Of a stretch of 63,207 nucleotides of DNA, positions 22,872 to 30,716 are shown one piece after another. The translations under genes were made by a program, and so were the position numbers. This DNA is from a virus. The notes beneath the pieces were generated by a model. It was not told the DNA's origin and ran no database searches. It saw nothing but the letters and a program-made list of their open reading frames with translations. Where the stretch lies: the IMG/VR virus record IMGVR_UViG_3300019458_000036, positions 1 through 63,207 of that record; one strand, given 5' to 3'. The stretch's first letter is position 1, and each line of letters begins with the position of its first letter.

Positions 22872-23187
22872 TTACGATTTCGGATTGGGGATCTTGTGAT
22901 CCATGCGGTGGTTCTTCACGGCGCGTGCGGACAGCGTGAAGAGACGATTGCGGACTCGCGGTCACGATCTCCGCCACGTCGTCCGGTTCGCATCCGGACG
23001 ATCCGATCGTGGGCGATTCGACTACTACATCATCGCGCTCGAGCAGAGCCGACAGGATCAACCGGAACTCGTCGCGGGGCGTCTTACCGCCCGGGACGCG
23101 GGGGAGCTGAAGGGAGCTTTTCGAGATCGGCCCATCGGGGCCGAAGATGGCGAGTGCTGCTCCAGTACCGAAGTCGATGGCGATCAT
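22872..23187 (-). CDS. RuvC-like nuclease, apparently frameshifted
   Basis: ATG 23187: MIAIDFGTGAALAIFGPDGP and DVVVESPTIGSSG are strands 1 and 4 of the RuvC/RNase H-like fold used by phage Holliday junction resolvases. The annotated frame then runs on without sense across two other genes. A +1 shift near 22947 restores a natural end, RLFTLSARAVKNHRMDHKIP, stopping at 22872, just before the next ribosome site. The product would be about 104 residues, short for a resolvase. Either programmed frameshifting or a sequence error. First gene after the 21-bp repeat leader. Confidence 0.55.
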
Positions 23188-23221
23188 GGGTGCGTTCCTT
23201 TCTTTTAGGGCCGGGCGAGTC

Positions 23222-23347
23222 TGTCGTGGCCTTTTCGGCGTGCTATGTGTCCTTTTCGGAGTTAGGCGTGGCCTTTGCGGCGTATACAGTGTCCTTTTCG
23301 GAGTTCATAGTGGCCTTTGCGGCGTACCGAGTGTCCTTTTCGGAGTC
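23222..23347. repeat. six tandem 21-bp repeats in a 5' leader
   Basis: Units start at 23222, 23243, 23264, 23285, 23306 and 23327, each exactly 21 bp. Two types alternate: with core GTGGCCTTT-GCGGCGT and with core GTGTCCTTTTCGGAGT (plus strand). They begin just behind the promoter at 23356-23384 and end 35 bp before the RuvC-like start. Confidence 0.95.
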
Positions 23348-23355
23348 ACGAATCT

Positions 23356-23384
23356 ATTGTATCTCAAGTTAAAATTTTTGTCAA
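23356..23384 (-). promoter_or_regulatory. consensus sigma70-type promoter
   Basis: Minus strand TTGACA (23384-23379), 17-bp spacer, TACAAT (23361-23356). Start expected near 23349, so the transcript begins at the edge of the 21-bp repeats and runs into the RuvC-like gene. Confidence 0.85.
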
Positions 23385-23393
23385 GAGAAATTT

Positions 23394-24428
23394 TTAATGG
23401 CGCGCGGCTTCGTCGACGTACACGGGCGTCGTCCACGTGCGGCCCCTGTGCTCGTCGATCACGGTGAAGGTTTGCCGAGGCGGTTCCGGTGACGCCTTGA
23501 TGGAAAGGGCGTACGCGTTGTACCCGATTAGCGATCCATTCGCCATGAACTTGCCGCCGTCCAAGTACTGGTGGAAGTGCCCGAAGAAATCGACATCAGC
23601 GCGACGCCCTTTGTCCCATTCGGCGATGGCCTTGTTGACGGGAATGGTGATACCGCCAATCCCTCCGTGGTACATTACGGCGTGCCCATGATGAAAACGC
23701 ACCGACACACCGAAGACGTTGAGGTATGAGTGGTAGGACTTCGGTGTGATGAACGTGACGCGGTCATCCTTGCTGAAGGCCCGGGCGAGTGAACGGTACA
23801 TCAGATACTCCAGCGAATGGCCGTGCTCTTGAGCGAAATGGATGCGCCTGGTGACCCGCCCGTGGTTGCCAGAGTGGCAGATCACGGTGAGCTTTCGTTC
23901 CTCGCCGCGATCGAGAAGGTGTGCGATGCCCGAGGCTAGAAGATCCTGCGCGAACTCGGCGGCCTCCATCGGCCGGAGAGCGCAGTTCTCGGCGCTATCC
24001 TCGTGAAGGTTGTTCGTGATGAAGTCGCCGCCGAGGAAGAGCACTGTCTGCTGAAAGTCAAGGGTCGGCTCCAGGATCTTAATGAGCCGCGCTTGCGTGG
24101 CGAAAAAATTCTTCCCTCGCCGCTCCGCGACATCGGGGTTGAACACGTTCAACCCGGAGACCGATTCCGGCGTAACGATCTCCTCGACGTGCCAATCGCT
24201 TGCCACGAGGATAGCCACTCCCCGCGTCTTATTGGTCCTGGGCTCCTGAGGCTCGATGTCCTCGGCCACGGGACGCCCGAGAGTGTCGATGGCGTCTAAC
24301 TGAGTTTTGAGCTCAGCTGCTTCGCGTTGAGCTTCGTCCCGTTGTCGCCGCAGGTCACGGCTTTCTTTCTGAAGCAACTCCCTCTCGCTAGGCTTCAGCG
24401 TTTGTCGGGCTAACTCTCTTGGGTCCAC
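23394..24428 (-). CDS. calcineurin-like metallophosphoesterase
   Basis: 344 residues. A coiled N-terminus (ERELLQKESRDLRRQRDEAQ) precedes the catalytic domain: ILVASDWHVEE (D-x-H), VLFLGGDFITNN (GD), ICHSGNHGRVTRR (GNH), VRFHHGHAVMYHGG (GH) and DFFGHFHQYLDGG (GHFH), the five metal-binding motifs of the family. SbcD-like nuclease or phosphodiesterase activity is usual; with the SNF2 helicase, ligase and RuvC-like gene nearby, a role in DNA processing is likely. Confidence 0.85.
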   Translation of the reverse strand: MDPRELARQTLKPSERELLQKESRDLRRQRDEAQREAAELKTQLDAIDTLGRPVAEDIEPQEPRTNKTRGVAILVASDWHVEEIVTPESVSGLNVFNPDVAERRGKNFFATQARLIKILEPTLDFQQTVLFLGGDFITNNLHEDSAENCALRPMEAAEFAQDLLASGIAHLLDRGEERKLTVICHSGNHGRVTRRIHFAQEHGHSLEYLMYRSLARAFSKDDRVTFITPKSYHSYLNVFGVSVRFHHGHAVMYHGGIGGITIPVNKAIAEWDKGRRADVDFFGHFHQYLDGGKFMANGSLIGYNAYALSIKASPEPPRQTFTVIDEHRGRTWTTPVYVDEAARH

Positions 24429-24688
24429 GGCTCCACTCCTTCAGCTGCTCTTGCTTTGCAGCCGGCGCACTCGTCTCTGAGATGGATTCGGATCACGTCA
24501 AGCGAAACGGCAACCCCCATACCTTGCATCTTTTCCTTGACCCTTGTCCCCACGACCTCGTGACCGGCTTGCCGATACTCGTTGAGGGCTTTCCAGAACT
24601 CGAGGGCATCTCCACTCAATCGAGCCACGAAACACTTCTTGTTGCTGTGCATCACGGTGCACTCCTCTAGCAGCGCTTTGATGTTCAC
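24410..24688 (-). CDS. hypothetical protein
   Basis: 92 residues; GTG 24688 overlaps the upstream TGA. Pattern KKCFVARLSGDALEFWKALN, YRQAGHEVVGTRV, and a C-terminal DECAGCKAR that could join other cysteines in metal binding. Overlaps the next gene by 19 bases. No family recognised. Confidence 0.6.
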   Translation of the reverse strand: MNIKALLEECTVMHSNKKCFVARLSGDALEFWKALNEYRQAGHEVVGTRVKEKMQGMGVAVSLDVIRIHLRDECAGCKARAAEGVEPWTQES

Positions 24689-25101
24689 GGGGCTTTCCCT
24701 TCTACTTTGGCGGAAAAATACTCCAGGAGCAAAGCCGCTGAGCCCTCAGTTGGCCGGTCATCGAGGATGTTTCCCTTTTCGATGGCGTCAAGAAGAATCG
24801 CTGCATCTGCGATGACGTGGCCGAGGTGATGCACACCAGAGTCTTTGGCGATGTTCTCGCCATCGATGAGAGCATAGACATGCCGCAGCAGCGCATGGAG
24901 ATAGACCATGTAAGAAACTTCAGCGGACTCGCGGAAGTTGAACTCTCCATACTTCTCGGCCCCGTAGGCCATGGCCCGGGCACCGTGGATGACGCCGGCA
25001 GCAGGGACGAGGGCAAGCGGAACTCGCTTGTGCCCGATAGCGTGCTTGGCGTTTGCTGTCGTCACTTTTTCTTTCATGTCCGCGGTTTTATCGAAGGTCA
25101 T
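24685..25101 (-). CDS. dATP/dGTP diphosphohydrolase-like protein
   Basis: 138 residues. Pattern KRVPLALVPAAGVIHGARAM, AYGAEKYGEFNFRE, YLHALLRHVYALIDGENIA and HHLGHVIADAAILLDAIEKG fits the dATP/dGTP diphosphohydrolase N-terminal domain family of phages (MazG-like all-alpha hydrolases; MazZ of 2-aminoadenine phages is related). Converts purine dNTPs to monophosphates. No PurZ-type gene is seen, so a Z-genome is not supported by this alone. Confidence 0.75.
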   Translation of the reverse strand: MTFDKTADMKEKVTTANAKHAIGHKRVPLALVPAAGVIHGARAMAYGAEKYGEFNFRESAEVSYMVYLHALLRHVYALIDGENIAKDSGVHHLGHVIADAAILLDAIEKGNILDDRPTEGSAALLLEYFSAKVEGKAP

Positions 25102-25351
25102 TACCCTTTTGTTCCCTCCACCAGCAGATGAGCGCGAGAGCCGCCACTTTCAACCAAGGGATTGCAATTCGACTCTGGTCATAGTCGCGCCAGTAGGTTG
25201 TGTAGCACGCCCATGTCTTGTCCTCCTGGCCATCTCGAGGGCGACTTTTCCATTCGCTGCCCTCCTCCTCGAGCACATCTTTGAGGCAGGCAACGAACTC
25301 CGGCAGTGCCTCGGTAACGAGTGTGTTGGTTTTGACGGTCTTTTTCTTCAC
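25088..25351 (-). CDS. small conserved phage protein
   Basis: 87 residues from GTG 25351 (overlap GTGA). Contains LPEFVACLKDVLEEEGSEW and DKTWACYTTYWRDYDQSRI, then a short hydrophobic helix (IPWLKVAALALICWWREQ). Often such proteins neighbour dNTP hydrolase genes in phages. Function unknown. Confidence 0.6.
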   Translation of the reverse strand: MKKKTVKTNTLVTEALPEFVACLKDVLEEEGSEWKSRPRDGQEDKTWACYTTYWRDYDQSRIAIPWLKVAALALICWWREQKGNDLR

Positions 25352-25626
25352 GAGCAACCCCCTAGGTGGTCAAAGTGGTGACGCTGCAAGTGCCACTTGG
25401 CTCGCGAGTGGTTGAAATTCAGCGAGGAGAGAACGGGCGGTGGCCCGAAGCCCGGCCCTCGAGGGTCAAACTCCGCGTGACAGATGGTCACGAGCTCCTC
25501 GGGCCGGTACCAGCCAATCGGGTCGCCCGGTACCCGTGCTCCGCAACCGATCGTCAGCAGAGTCATTCCCGCCAAGAAGGCCATCAGAGCGAGTATCCAC
25601 AGGAGCGCGTACAGGCATCCCTTCAC
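25348..25626 (-). CDS. small membrane protein or lipoprotein
   Basis: 92 residues from GTG 25626 (overlap GTGA). Helix LYALLWILALMAFLAGMTLL followed by TIGCGARVPG, which may be a lipobox-like site, then a soluble tail with YRPEELVTICHAEFD. Third of three consecutive tiny membrane-protein genes. Confidence 0.6.
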   Translation of the reverse strand: MKGCLYALLWILALMAFLAGMTLLTIGCGARVPGDPIGWYRPEELVTICHAEFDPRGPGFGPPPVLSSLNFNHSRAKWHLQRHHFDHLGGCS

Positions 25627-25748
25627 TTTTTCAGCTCCTTCACAAAGCAAGACATGAGACGATCGTAGGCGCGCCGGCCATGGACCATTAGCAGGGTTAG
25701 CCCCGCCAGTAAGACCGTCGAGGCAAGGATCCATAAAAATTCTCTCAC
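25623..25748 (-). CDS. 41-residue membrane protein
   Basis: GTG 25748 overlaps the upstream TGA. One helix (FLWILASTVLLAGLTLLMV), then a basic tail ending CFVKELKK. Resembles the next gene's helix (LWILALMAFLAGMTLL), so the two may be duplicates. Confidence 0.6.
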   Translation of the reverse strand: MREFLWILASTVLLAGLTLLMVHGRRAYDRLMSCFVKELKK

Positions 25749-25894
25749 TGCTTCAGCTCCTCGCAAGTTGGACACGGCCCAATTTCTGAATCCATGAGCC
25801 ATGCGGCGATATGGAGCAATCGATGGCATGCGCGAGTCGCGACTCCGGCGGCTAGCGCCAAGATGAACCCGAGCACCCACCTCACGCTATTCAT
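25745..25894 (-). CDS. 49-residue membrane protein with Cys pair
   Basis: ATG 25894, overlapping the helicase stop. Helix VRWVLGFILALAAGVATRAC and a tail with IGPCPTCEELKQ. First of three tiny membrane-protein genes in tandem. Confidence 0.6.
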   Translation of the reverse strand: MNSVRWVLGFILALAAGVATRACHRLLHIAAWLMDSEIGPCPTCEELKQ

Positions 25895-27371
25895 CGAGGG
25901 CCGCCCGCCACGCCGAGATGGTGAAGTTCGCCAGTGACTCCTTGGCTCGCAGGGCTTGCACCACCGCGTGGTCAATTGTTTTCTGTCCGTCGGGACCGGT
26001 GGCGACCACGTCGAAGTAAGAGACGTGCTTGACTTGGCCGGGCCGGTGAACCCGATCCTCTGACTGAAGCCGAGTTTTCAGGGAGTAGTCATTGGAGATG
26101 TAGACCACGGTGCTGGCAGCCGTGAGGTTGAGCCCCATGGAGCCTGAGGCCGGCGTCCCCACTACCGCCACGGGCTGCTGGGGTGAAGTTCGCGGATCCA
26201 GCAGTCGGAGAGCGTGTTCTCTATCCTCACGTAGTTGACCTCCCCATATTATACCACGGGCGAAACCTGGGGGTAAGGCGGCGTGGATGTCGGCCACCTC
26301 GTGTCTGAATCGAGCCCAAATTAACACTTTGAAAAGCGAGTCTTCCTCAAGACGCTCCTTGAGCCAGCCCGTTAACAGGCCGAGCTTCTCGGTTGAGACT
26401 CGCTCGGCGCCACGCTCCTGCAGATACTGCCGGGTACCGTTACAGCGCAGGCAGTCAGCGGGTCGCTCACAGTCACAAGCAAGCTGCTCGACGATGCCCC
26501 CGAGGAAGCCCGAGGTCAACTGCGAGAGCCGCAAGGCCCTGACCGCGGCCTGCGCGGCCGCCGACATCTTTTGCTCATCCAGCCAAACAATCATCTCCTC
26601 GCGCATCTCGCGATAGTGAGCCCATGTCTTAGGACTCAGTGGTATCGTGAGGGTCACGGGTGGAAGCTTGTCGGGAAGGTCAAGGCAGTCCTTTTTCTCC
26701 ACCCGCATTACGTGCGGGGCAATGCGTGCCTGGAGGTCCTCGAGGTTTCGCCACGCCACCACCTGACGCCCCTCAAAGCCACCCAGCACCCCGTAGCGCA
26801 GCTTGAACATGTAGAAGTTGCGTAGGTCTAAGATGCCCGGGTTGAGGACCTTCATCTGAGAAAAGAGGTCACCGGGATTGTTGGAGATGGGCGTCCCGTT
26901 GAGGATGACCACCCGCCCACAGCACCCTCGAAGTTTCAGCACGGCCTTTGTCTGCTTTGCTTTCTCGTTTTTCATGGCCGAGGACTCGTCGCAGACCAGC
27001 AGTGTTTTCGAGCTAGCGAGGTCTCGAAACTCGTCCACGTGGCTCCTCAGGTAGTCGTAGTTCGTGATGACCCACTTGAGCCCGGGACCCGTGGCCCACT
27101 TTCGCTTTCGCACATGGTGCTCCTCTACCGCAACGGCCTGGCCGTCGTAGTGCTTCGAGAGCTCTCCCAGGTGTTGGTCAAACCAGACCGCGCGCACCGA
27201 GGCCGGGCAGACAACGATCACCTGGTCAATCAAGCCATCTCGGTAGAGCAGCTGGGCAGCTGCGATAACCGTCAAGCTCTTACCCGTGCCCATCTCCATG
27301 AAGAGCCCGAACCACGGGTGGTCAAGTAACTTGTTGACCCCGAGCTTCTGATGGGCAAAGAGCTGGGTCAA
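25887..27371 (-). CDS. SNF2-family DNA helicase/ATPase
   Basis: 494 residues, TTG start at 27371 behind AAGGAGGTAAAG. Motif I GLFMEMGTGKSLT, Ia VIVVCPASV, II LLVCDESSAMKN (DESS variant of DEAH), III VILNGTPISN, and C-terminal VAVVGTPASGSMGLNLTAAS and SEDRVHRPGQVKHV (motifs V, VI). A Cys pair region (CDCERPADCLRC) lies in the insertion. Phage SNF2 proteins remodel DNA in replication and recombination. Confidence 0.9.
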   Translation of the reverse strand: MTQLFAHQKLGVNKLLDHPWFGLFMEMGTGKSLTVIAAAQLLYRDGLIDQVIVVCPASVRAVWFDQHLGELSKHYDGQAVAVEEHHVRKRKWATGPGLKWVITNYDYLRSHVDEFRDLASSKTLLVCDESSAMKNEKAKQTKAVLKLRGCCGRVVILNGTPISNNPGDLFSQMKVLNPGILDLRNFYMFKLRYGVLGGFEGRQVVAWRNLEDLQARIAPHVMRVEKKDCLDLPDKLPPVTLTIPLSPKTWAHYREMREEMIVWLDEQKMSAAAQAAVRALRLSQLTSGFLGGIVEQLACDCERPADCLRCNGTRQYLQERGAERVSTEKLGLLTGWLKERLEEDSLFKVLIWARFRHEVADIHAALPPGFARGIIWGGQLREDREHALRLLDPRTSPQQPVAVVGTPASGSMGLNLTAASTVVYISNDYSLKTRLQSEDRVHRPGQVKHVSYFDVVATGPDGQKTIDHAVVQALRAKESLANFTISAWRAALDE

Positions 27372-27373
27372 CT

Positions 27374-28138
27374 TTACCTCCTTCGTTTCAGCTCGGCCTC
27401 GACCAACTTCTTGACCCCAGGCGTGAAGTCCGCCGACATGATCCAGCTGAGGTAGTCAACGGGAACCTCGCTCAGCAGCTTCCCCTTGTGGCCCTTCGGG
27501 CCGCCAAACAACAGTCGCCCTTCTTTGTCGATCTTCGTGTCCATCTCTTGGTCTTTGAAGAACCGCGAGAGCCCCTCAACGTTGCGAGGGAGGTCAGGGT
27601 AGGTCAAGAGCTGAGCATGGAGCACGCGAACCGTGGCGCGGATGTCGAAGATGGCGTCGTGCGCGTTAGTCATCGTCTCGCCCAGGTAGAACTTCACTGC
27701 GTCGGAGAGGGTGCGCGTCTCCTTGAAGGCAAAGATGCGATAGGGATCGATGATCTCACCCGGCACCCACCTCACCTTGGCTCGGATGAACTCCTCGGCG
27801 AGCATCGCGCAGTCAAATTTGGCGTTGTAACCGCAGATGTCCCCGTCGAGGAGGGTCGCTAGCTCCGGGGCTAGGGCCTCGAACGGCAGGGCCGCTTCGA
27901 CATCGAGGGTGTAGAGCCCGTGAATCTTCGAGGCTTCCACCGGGATGGGGCACCCGGGGTTGAACACGGTGTTCACCTCGATGACGTGGCCGTCGGGCCA
28001 AATCTTGACGGCCGCCAGTTGCACGACGCGGTCAACGGCCGGTGACTTACCCGTCGTCTCGACGTCGACTGCTGTCAGTGGGCGCTGAAGCTGGAGCAGC
28101 GAGGCTAAGGCCGGTCCGGGGGTTAGCGGCTCCCTCAC
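27374..28138 (-). CDS. DnaQ-like 3'-5' exonuclease
   Basis: 254 residues. ExoI TAVDVETTGKSP (D-x-E), ExoII CGYNAKFDCAML, ExoIII NAHDAIFDIRATV (DEDDh type, His before Asp). A C-terminal domain after residue 190 has DTKIDKEGRLLFGGPKGHKG and YLSWIMSADF, as in proteins with a DUF3820-like tail. The family A polymerase at 33581 carries its own exonuclease domain, so this enzyme probably has a separate repair or degradation task. Confidence 0.85.
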   Translation of the reverse strand: MREPLTPGPALASLLQLQRPLTAVDVETTGKSPAVDRVVQLAAVKIWPDGHVIEVNTVFNPGCPIPVEASKIHGLYTLDVEAALPFEALAPELATLLDGDICGYNAKFDCAMLAEEFIRAKVRWVPGEIIDPYRIFAFKETRTLSDAVKFYLGETMTNAHDAIFDIRATVRVLHAQLLTYPDLPRNVEGLSRFFKDQEMDTKIDKEGRLLFGGPKGHKGKLLSEVPVDYLSWIMSADFTPGVKKLVEAELKRRR

Positions 28139-28308
28139 CTGACCTCCTCTTCGACCTCCTTGAAGTGCCTCTTGAGGTACTTCAACAGCAGCCCGTAGAC
28201 CAAGCGAGACACCGTGGTGTCCTCCTCCTTGGCGCGCTGCTTGAGCTGCTTGGACATCCCTTGCGTAATGTGCGCGTTGACGAACTTATCGCGATTCGTG
28301 GTGATCAT
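28135..28308 (-). CDS. ribbon-helix-helix regulator
   Basis: 57 residues from ATG 28308, ending in a GTGA overlap with the exonuclease. FVNAHITQGMSKQLKQRAKE (strand and first helix) and TTVSRLVYGLLLKYLKRH (second helix) follow the CopG/Arc pattern. A probable dimeric DNA-binding repressor. Confidence 0.7.
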   Translation of the reverse strand: MITTNRDKFVNAHITQGMSKQLKQRAKEEDTTVSRLVYGLLLKYLKRHFKEVEEEVR

Positions 28309-28738
28309 TTAGGCCTCCCTGCTTGGCTAAGGACTCGGGCCACCTCAGCCTTCTCCATAAAAACTCTCGCACCGCGGCGTGACCGTCGCCTGTTTGAACA
28401 AGTGTCCAACTTCCCTGGTGCACGTAAATCGAAAATGGCCTCGAACCCCTGGTGCCCGTATCCCAGTAGACGAGGAGGCAACCGTTGAGTCGCGCCAGTG
28501 TCTCAAGCTGTAGCCCCGTTGCCTTGATGCGCCAGGAGCAGCGCGCGCCCACGCCGCTGTCCTTGACGACCTTCACCTCGACCCACGCGCAGCGAGTGGG
28601 CCACAGGTCACCCAACGTGAGTGAGAGGTCAGGGATGCCGGCAGTAAAGCGGTCCTCGTGCCGCAGCACCGTCCAAAACTGCTGTGCCCGAAGCTCCTTG
28701 ACAAGCTCCGACTTGGCCTGCTTCTCACTCAAGGTCAC
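28286..28738 (-). CDS. PD-(D/E)XK nuclease-like (VRR-NUC type) protein
   Basis: 150 residues. N-terminal helix KQAKSELVKELRAQQF, then GIPDLSLTL (Asp) and WVEVKVVKD (E-x-K), the core of the PD-(D/E)XK fold, and GLQLETLARLNGCLLVYWD as in VRR-NUC proteins. Likely a structure-specific nuclease used in recombination. The last residues overlap the RHH gene. Confidence 0.7.
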   Translation of the reverse strand: MTLSEKQAKSELVKELRAQQFWTVLRHEDRFTAGIPDLSLTLGDLWPTRCAWVEVKVVKDSGVGARCSWRIKATGLQLETLARLNGCLLVYWDTGTRGSRPFSIYVHQGSWTLVQTGDGHAAVREFLWRRLRWPESLAKQGGLNDHHESR

Positions 28739-28740
28739 GG

Positions 28741-29235
28741 TTACCCTGCCTCCGCGGTAATGCGGGACCGGTATGCCTCGGATCTTGTATAGTCATGTCG
28801 CTCAAAGTGTAGAGGTAGGTGATAGAGCACCTCCTCGAAGCGCGCGTAGCTTCGCCTGAATAGATCCTCTGTGTTAACTTGGTCACCTGACTTGAGCTTC
28901 TCTCGCCAATTTTCTTGACACACGTCGAATGGCGGCAGGCAGATGATCCACTTGGGCATTGCCCACAAGGTGAAATCCACGAAGGTTTGAATATCGCCAA
29001 GAGAAACTTGAAAGTGATCTCTCAGTAGCGGCCCATAGACATACTCACTCACGATAAAGCGGTCGAAGATGGCGCTCGAGTTACGATAGAAGAGGTCGGC
29101 AAAAAAACTCATCGCGACAACTCCAGGCGGCACCCCTAACACATGGTAAACGGGTATGCAGAGCGCTGTTCGCGCATACTCTTTAGCGAGGGTGCTCTTT
29201 CCGGCCCCGTCAGGTCCGTCAAGCACGTAGATCAT
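28741..29235 (-). CDS. P-loop nucleotide kinase
   Basis: 164 residues from ATG 29235 (MIYVLDGPDGAGKSTLAKEY): Walker A GPDGAGKS. FDRFIVSEYVYGPLLR is the DR-type motif of deoxynucleoside/thymidylate kinases, and a lid-like REKLKSGDQVN follows. Phosphorylates a nucleotide, probably dNMP, or modified bases; a second kinase lies at 35566. Confidence 0.75.
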   Translation of the reverse strand: MIYVLDGPDGAGKSTLAKEYARTALCIPVYHVLGVPPGVVAMSFFADLFYRNSSAIFDRFIVSEYVYGPLLRDHFQVSLGDIQTFVDFTLWAMPKWIICLPPFDVCQENWREKLKSGDQVNTEDLFRRSYARFEEVLYHLPLHFERHDYTRSEAYRSRITAEAG

Positions 29236-29292
29236 GAAACCCCCAGAAAATTGCGTGCGCGTATCTAGGAGTCGCGCCCCTCCCTGGGCCAA

Positions 29293-29586
29293 CTACTTGG
29301 CGCTGAGCTGAGCCTGGAGCTTGGCGATCTTCTCTGCGATGCGAGCTCGCTTTGCGGCGATCGGGTCACCCTTCCGCTTCTTCAGCGCCTCGCGAAACTG
29401 GGTCGAGAGGGGCGCGAAAGCTTCCCGCAGGTGACCAGCTGGAACCTCGGTGGTGGTTCCCAGCTTGTCGATGACGAGCTTCAAGGCGGCCTTGAAGCCC
29501 TCGTACTGCGCGGCCCCGGCTCCGGATAGCGGGTTGAGGGGCTTCTTTGCCTTCGGCTCTTTCTTGGTGCTCTTTTCTTCGCTCAT
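29293..29586 (-). CDS. small charged protein
   Basis: 97 residues, Lys/Glu-rich start (MSEEKSTKKEPKAKKP), a helix-loop-helix (YEGFKAALKLVIDKL), and a basic C-terminal coil (RARIAEKIAKLQAQLSAK). Has its own promoter at 29616-29644 and a GAAGGAG ribosome site. May be a nucleic acid-binding or structural peptide. Confidence 0.65.
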   Translation of the reverse strand: MSEEKSTKKEPKAKKPLNPLSGAGAAQYEGFKAALKLVIDKLGTTTEVPAGHLREAFAPLSTQFREALKKRKGDPIAAKRARIAEKIAKLQAQLSAK

Positions 29587-29615
29587 TCGTCAGCTCTCCT
29601 TCAAGCTGTAGGTCG

Positions 29616-29644
29616 ATTTTAACCCAACGCCCACCGGTTGTCAA
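29616..29644 (-). promoter_or_regulatory. sigma70-type promoter
   Basis: TTGACA (29644-29639), 17 bp, TAAAAT (29621-29616); about 30 bp before the start codon at 29586. Confidence 0.75.
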
Positions 29645-29653
29645 CAGTCATCT

Positions 29654-30499
29654 TTACTTTTCCTTGGGCGGATTCTCAAACACCGTTGAACCCTTGTCCT
29701 CCTCAAATCGGTCAAACATCGGGTGACGGTAACCGCCGTCCGGCGTCCGCTCCTGGTAGTCGATGCGGAGCTTCCGGCCCATGAAGATATCGGGCCCAAA
29801 ACTCTCAAACATCGCCCGGGTGGCGTCATCCTTGGCCTTCACCCGGGTCTCGTTGCCCTCGTCATCGACAAGGAGCACCACGGAGTGAGGGCCGCTCTTA
29901 CCTTTGGCGAAGCCCACAACCGTCAAGACCGCCGTGCGCTCCTGCTTGACTTTGAGCTGGTCCTTGGAGCGCTTGCCTGGCTGATAGGGCGCAGCGAGCC
30001 GCTTGAGGATGAGCCCCTCGCCGTCGAGGCTCCAGACCTCGCGGGCGAGGACGGCAATCTCGGGGCGGCCAAGAAAGATGGTCGTGGTCTTGGCTAGGCA
30101 CACCGGGCCGCGGTCATGTCGAAAGATCTCGACGAGAAAGGAGCGGCGCTCGCTGTAGGGTCTCGAGGTGATAGCGTGGCCCAAGACTTCGAGGAGGTCG
30201 AAGACTACGTACACCAGCTCATCTTGGTTGAGCTTCTCGGTCACGCCATATGACCGCTTACCGGGCACGAAGAGCTCGCCATCGTAGACACCGACAGGCA
30301 GGCGCTTCAACTCCTCGATGAGGTGAGCCGGTAGCTCTCGCCGTAGGCCGCCCCGTGAGGTAGCGCAAATCCACGGGCAGCTGTCGGTCACCTTGACCAT
30401 GAGGCGGTGGCCGTCGTACTTTTCCTCGGCCACCCAGGTCCCGGGAGCCGGGTTGAAGTCCTCTGGCATCGGGTGGGCCAGCATCGGTTCGTAGCTCAT
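29654..30499 (-). CDS. ATP-dependent DNA ligase
   Basis: 281 residues. Motif I VAEEKYDGHRL with adenylated Lys 27; motif III VYDGELFV; motif IV GEGLILKRL; motif V SKDQLKVKQ; followed by an OB-type domain (AVLTVVGFAKGKSG). Compact, catalytic core only, as usual for phage ligases. Seals nicks in replication and recombination. Confidence 0.95.
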   Translation of the reverse strand: MSYEPMLAHPMPEDFNPAPGTWVAEEKYDGHRLMVKVTDSCPWICATSRGGLRRELPAHLIEELKRLPVGVYDGELFVPGKRSYGVTEKLNQDELVYVVFDLLEVLGHAITSRPYSERRSFLVEIFRHDRGPVCLAKTTTIFLGRPEIAVLAREVWSLDGEGLILKRLAAPYQPGKRSKDQLKVKQERTAVLTVVGFAKGKSGPHSVVLLVDDEGNETRVKAKDDATRAMFESFGPDIFMGRKLRIDYQERTPDGGYRHPMFDRFEEDKGSTVFENPPKEK

Positions 30500-30503
30500 C
30501 GTC

Positions 30504-30716
30504 TCAGCTCCACGATGCGGGGTTCAGGCGGTCGCCTGCCTCCCACGCAAAGTCGGGCGCCTCTCGTTGCATTACCTTGATAAATTCGTTGACGATGACC
30601 AGCCGCAAGACTATCCAGCAGGGGTAAGGCGGTAGCGACTGGATGGTGACGTAGGGCTCATTTTTCTCGTTGGCGTTCTTTCGAGCCTCGTCATAGGCTT
30701 CCCCGCGGGTGTTCAT
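30504..30716 (-). CDS. hypothetical protein
   Basis: 70 residues: charged start (GEAYDEARKNANEKNEPYV), hydrophobic middle (PCWIVLRLVIVNEFIKV), end PDFAWEAGDRLNPASWS. Start overlaps the upstream stop. No family seen. Confidence 0.6.
   Translation of the reverse strand: MNTRGEAYDEARKNANEKNEPYVTIQSLPPYPCWIVLRLVIVNEFIKVMQREAPDFAWEAGDRLNPASWS

Noticed and set aside
22839-23372. Plus-strand frame with repeating SFSE/AFAAY peptide
   Set aside because: It is the 21-bp repeat (a multiple of three) read as codons plus antisense of the RuvC-like gene; no start or coupling, and no other plus-strand genes exist.
25887-27371. Possible CRISPR-associated or restriction helicase
   Set aside because: No methylase, specificity or Cas genes nearby; motifs are those of phage SNF2 proteins. 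No CRISPR array is seen in the window.
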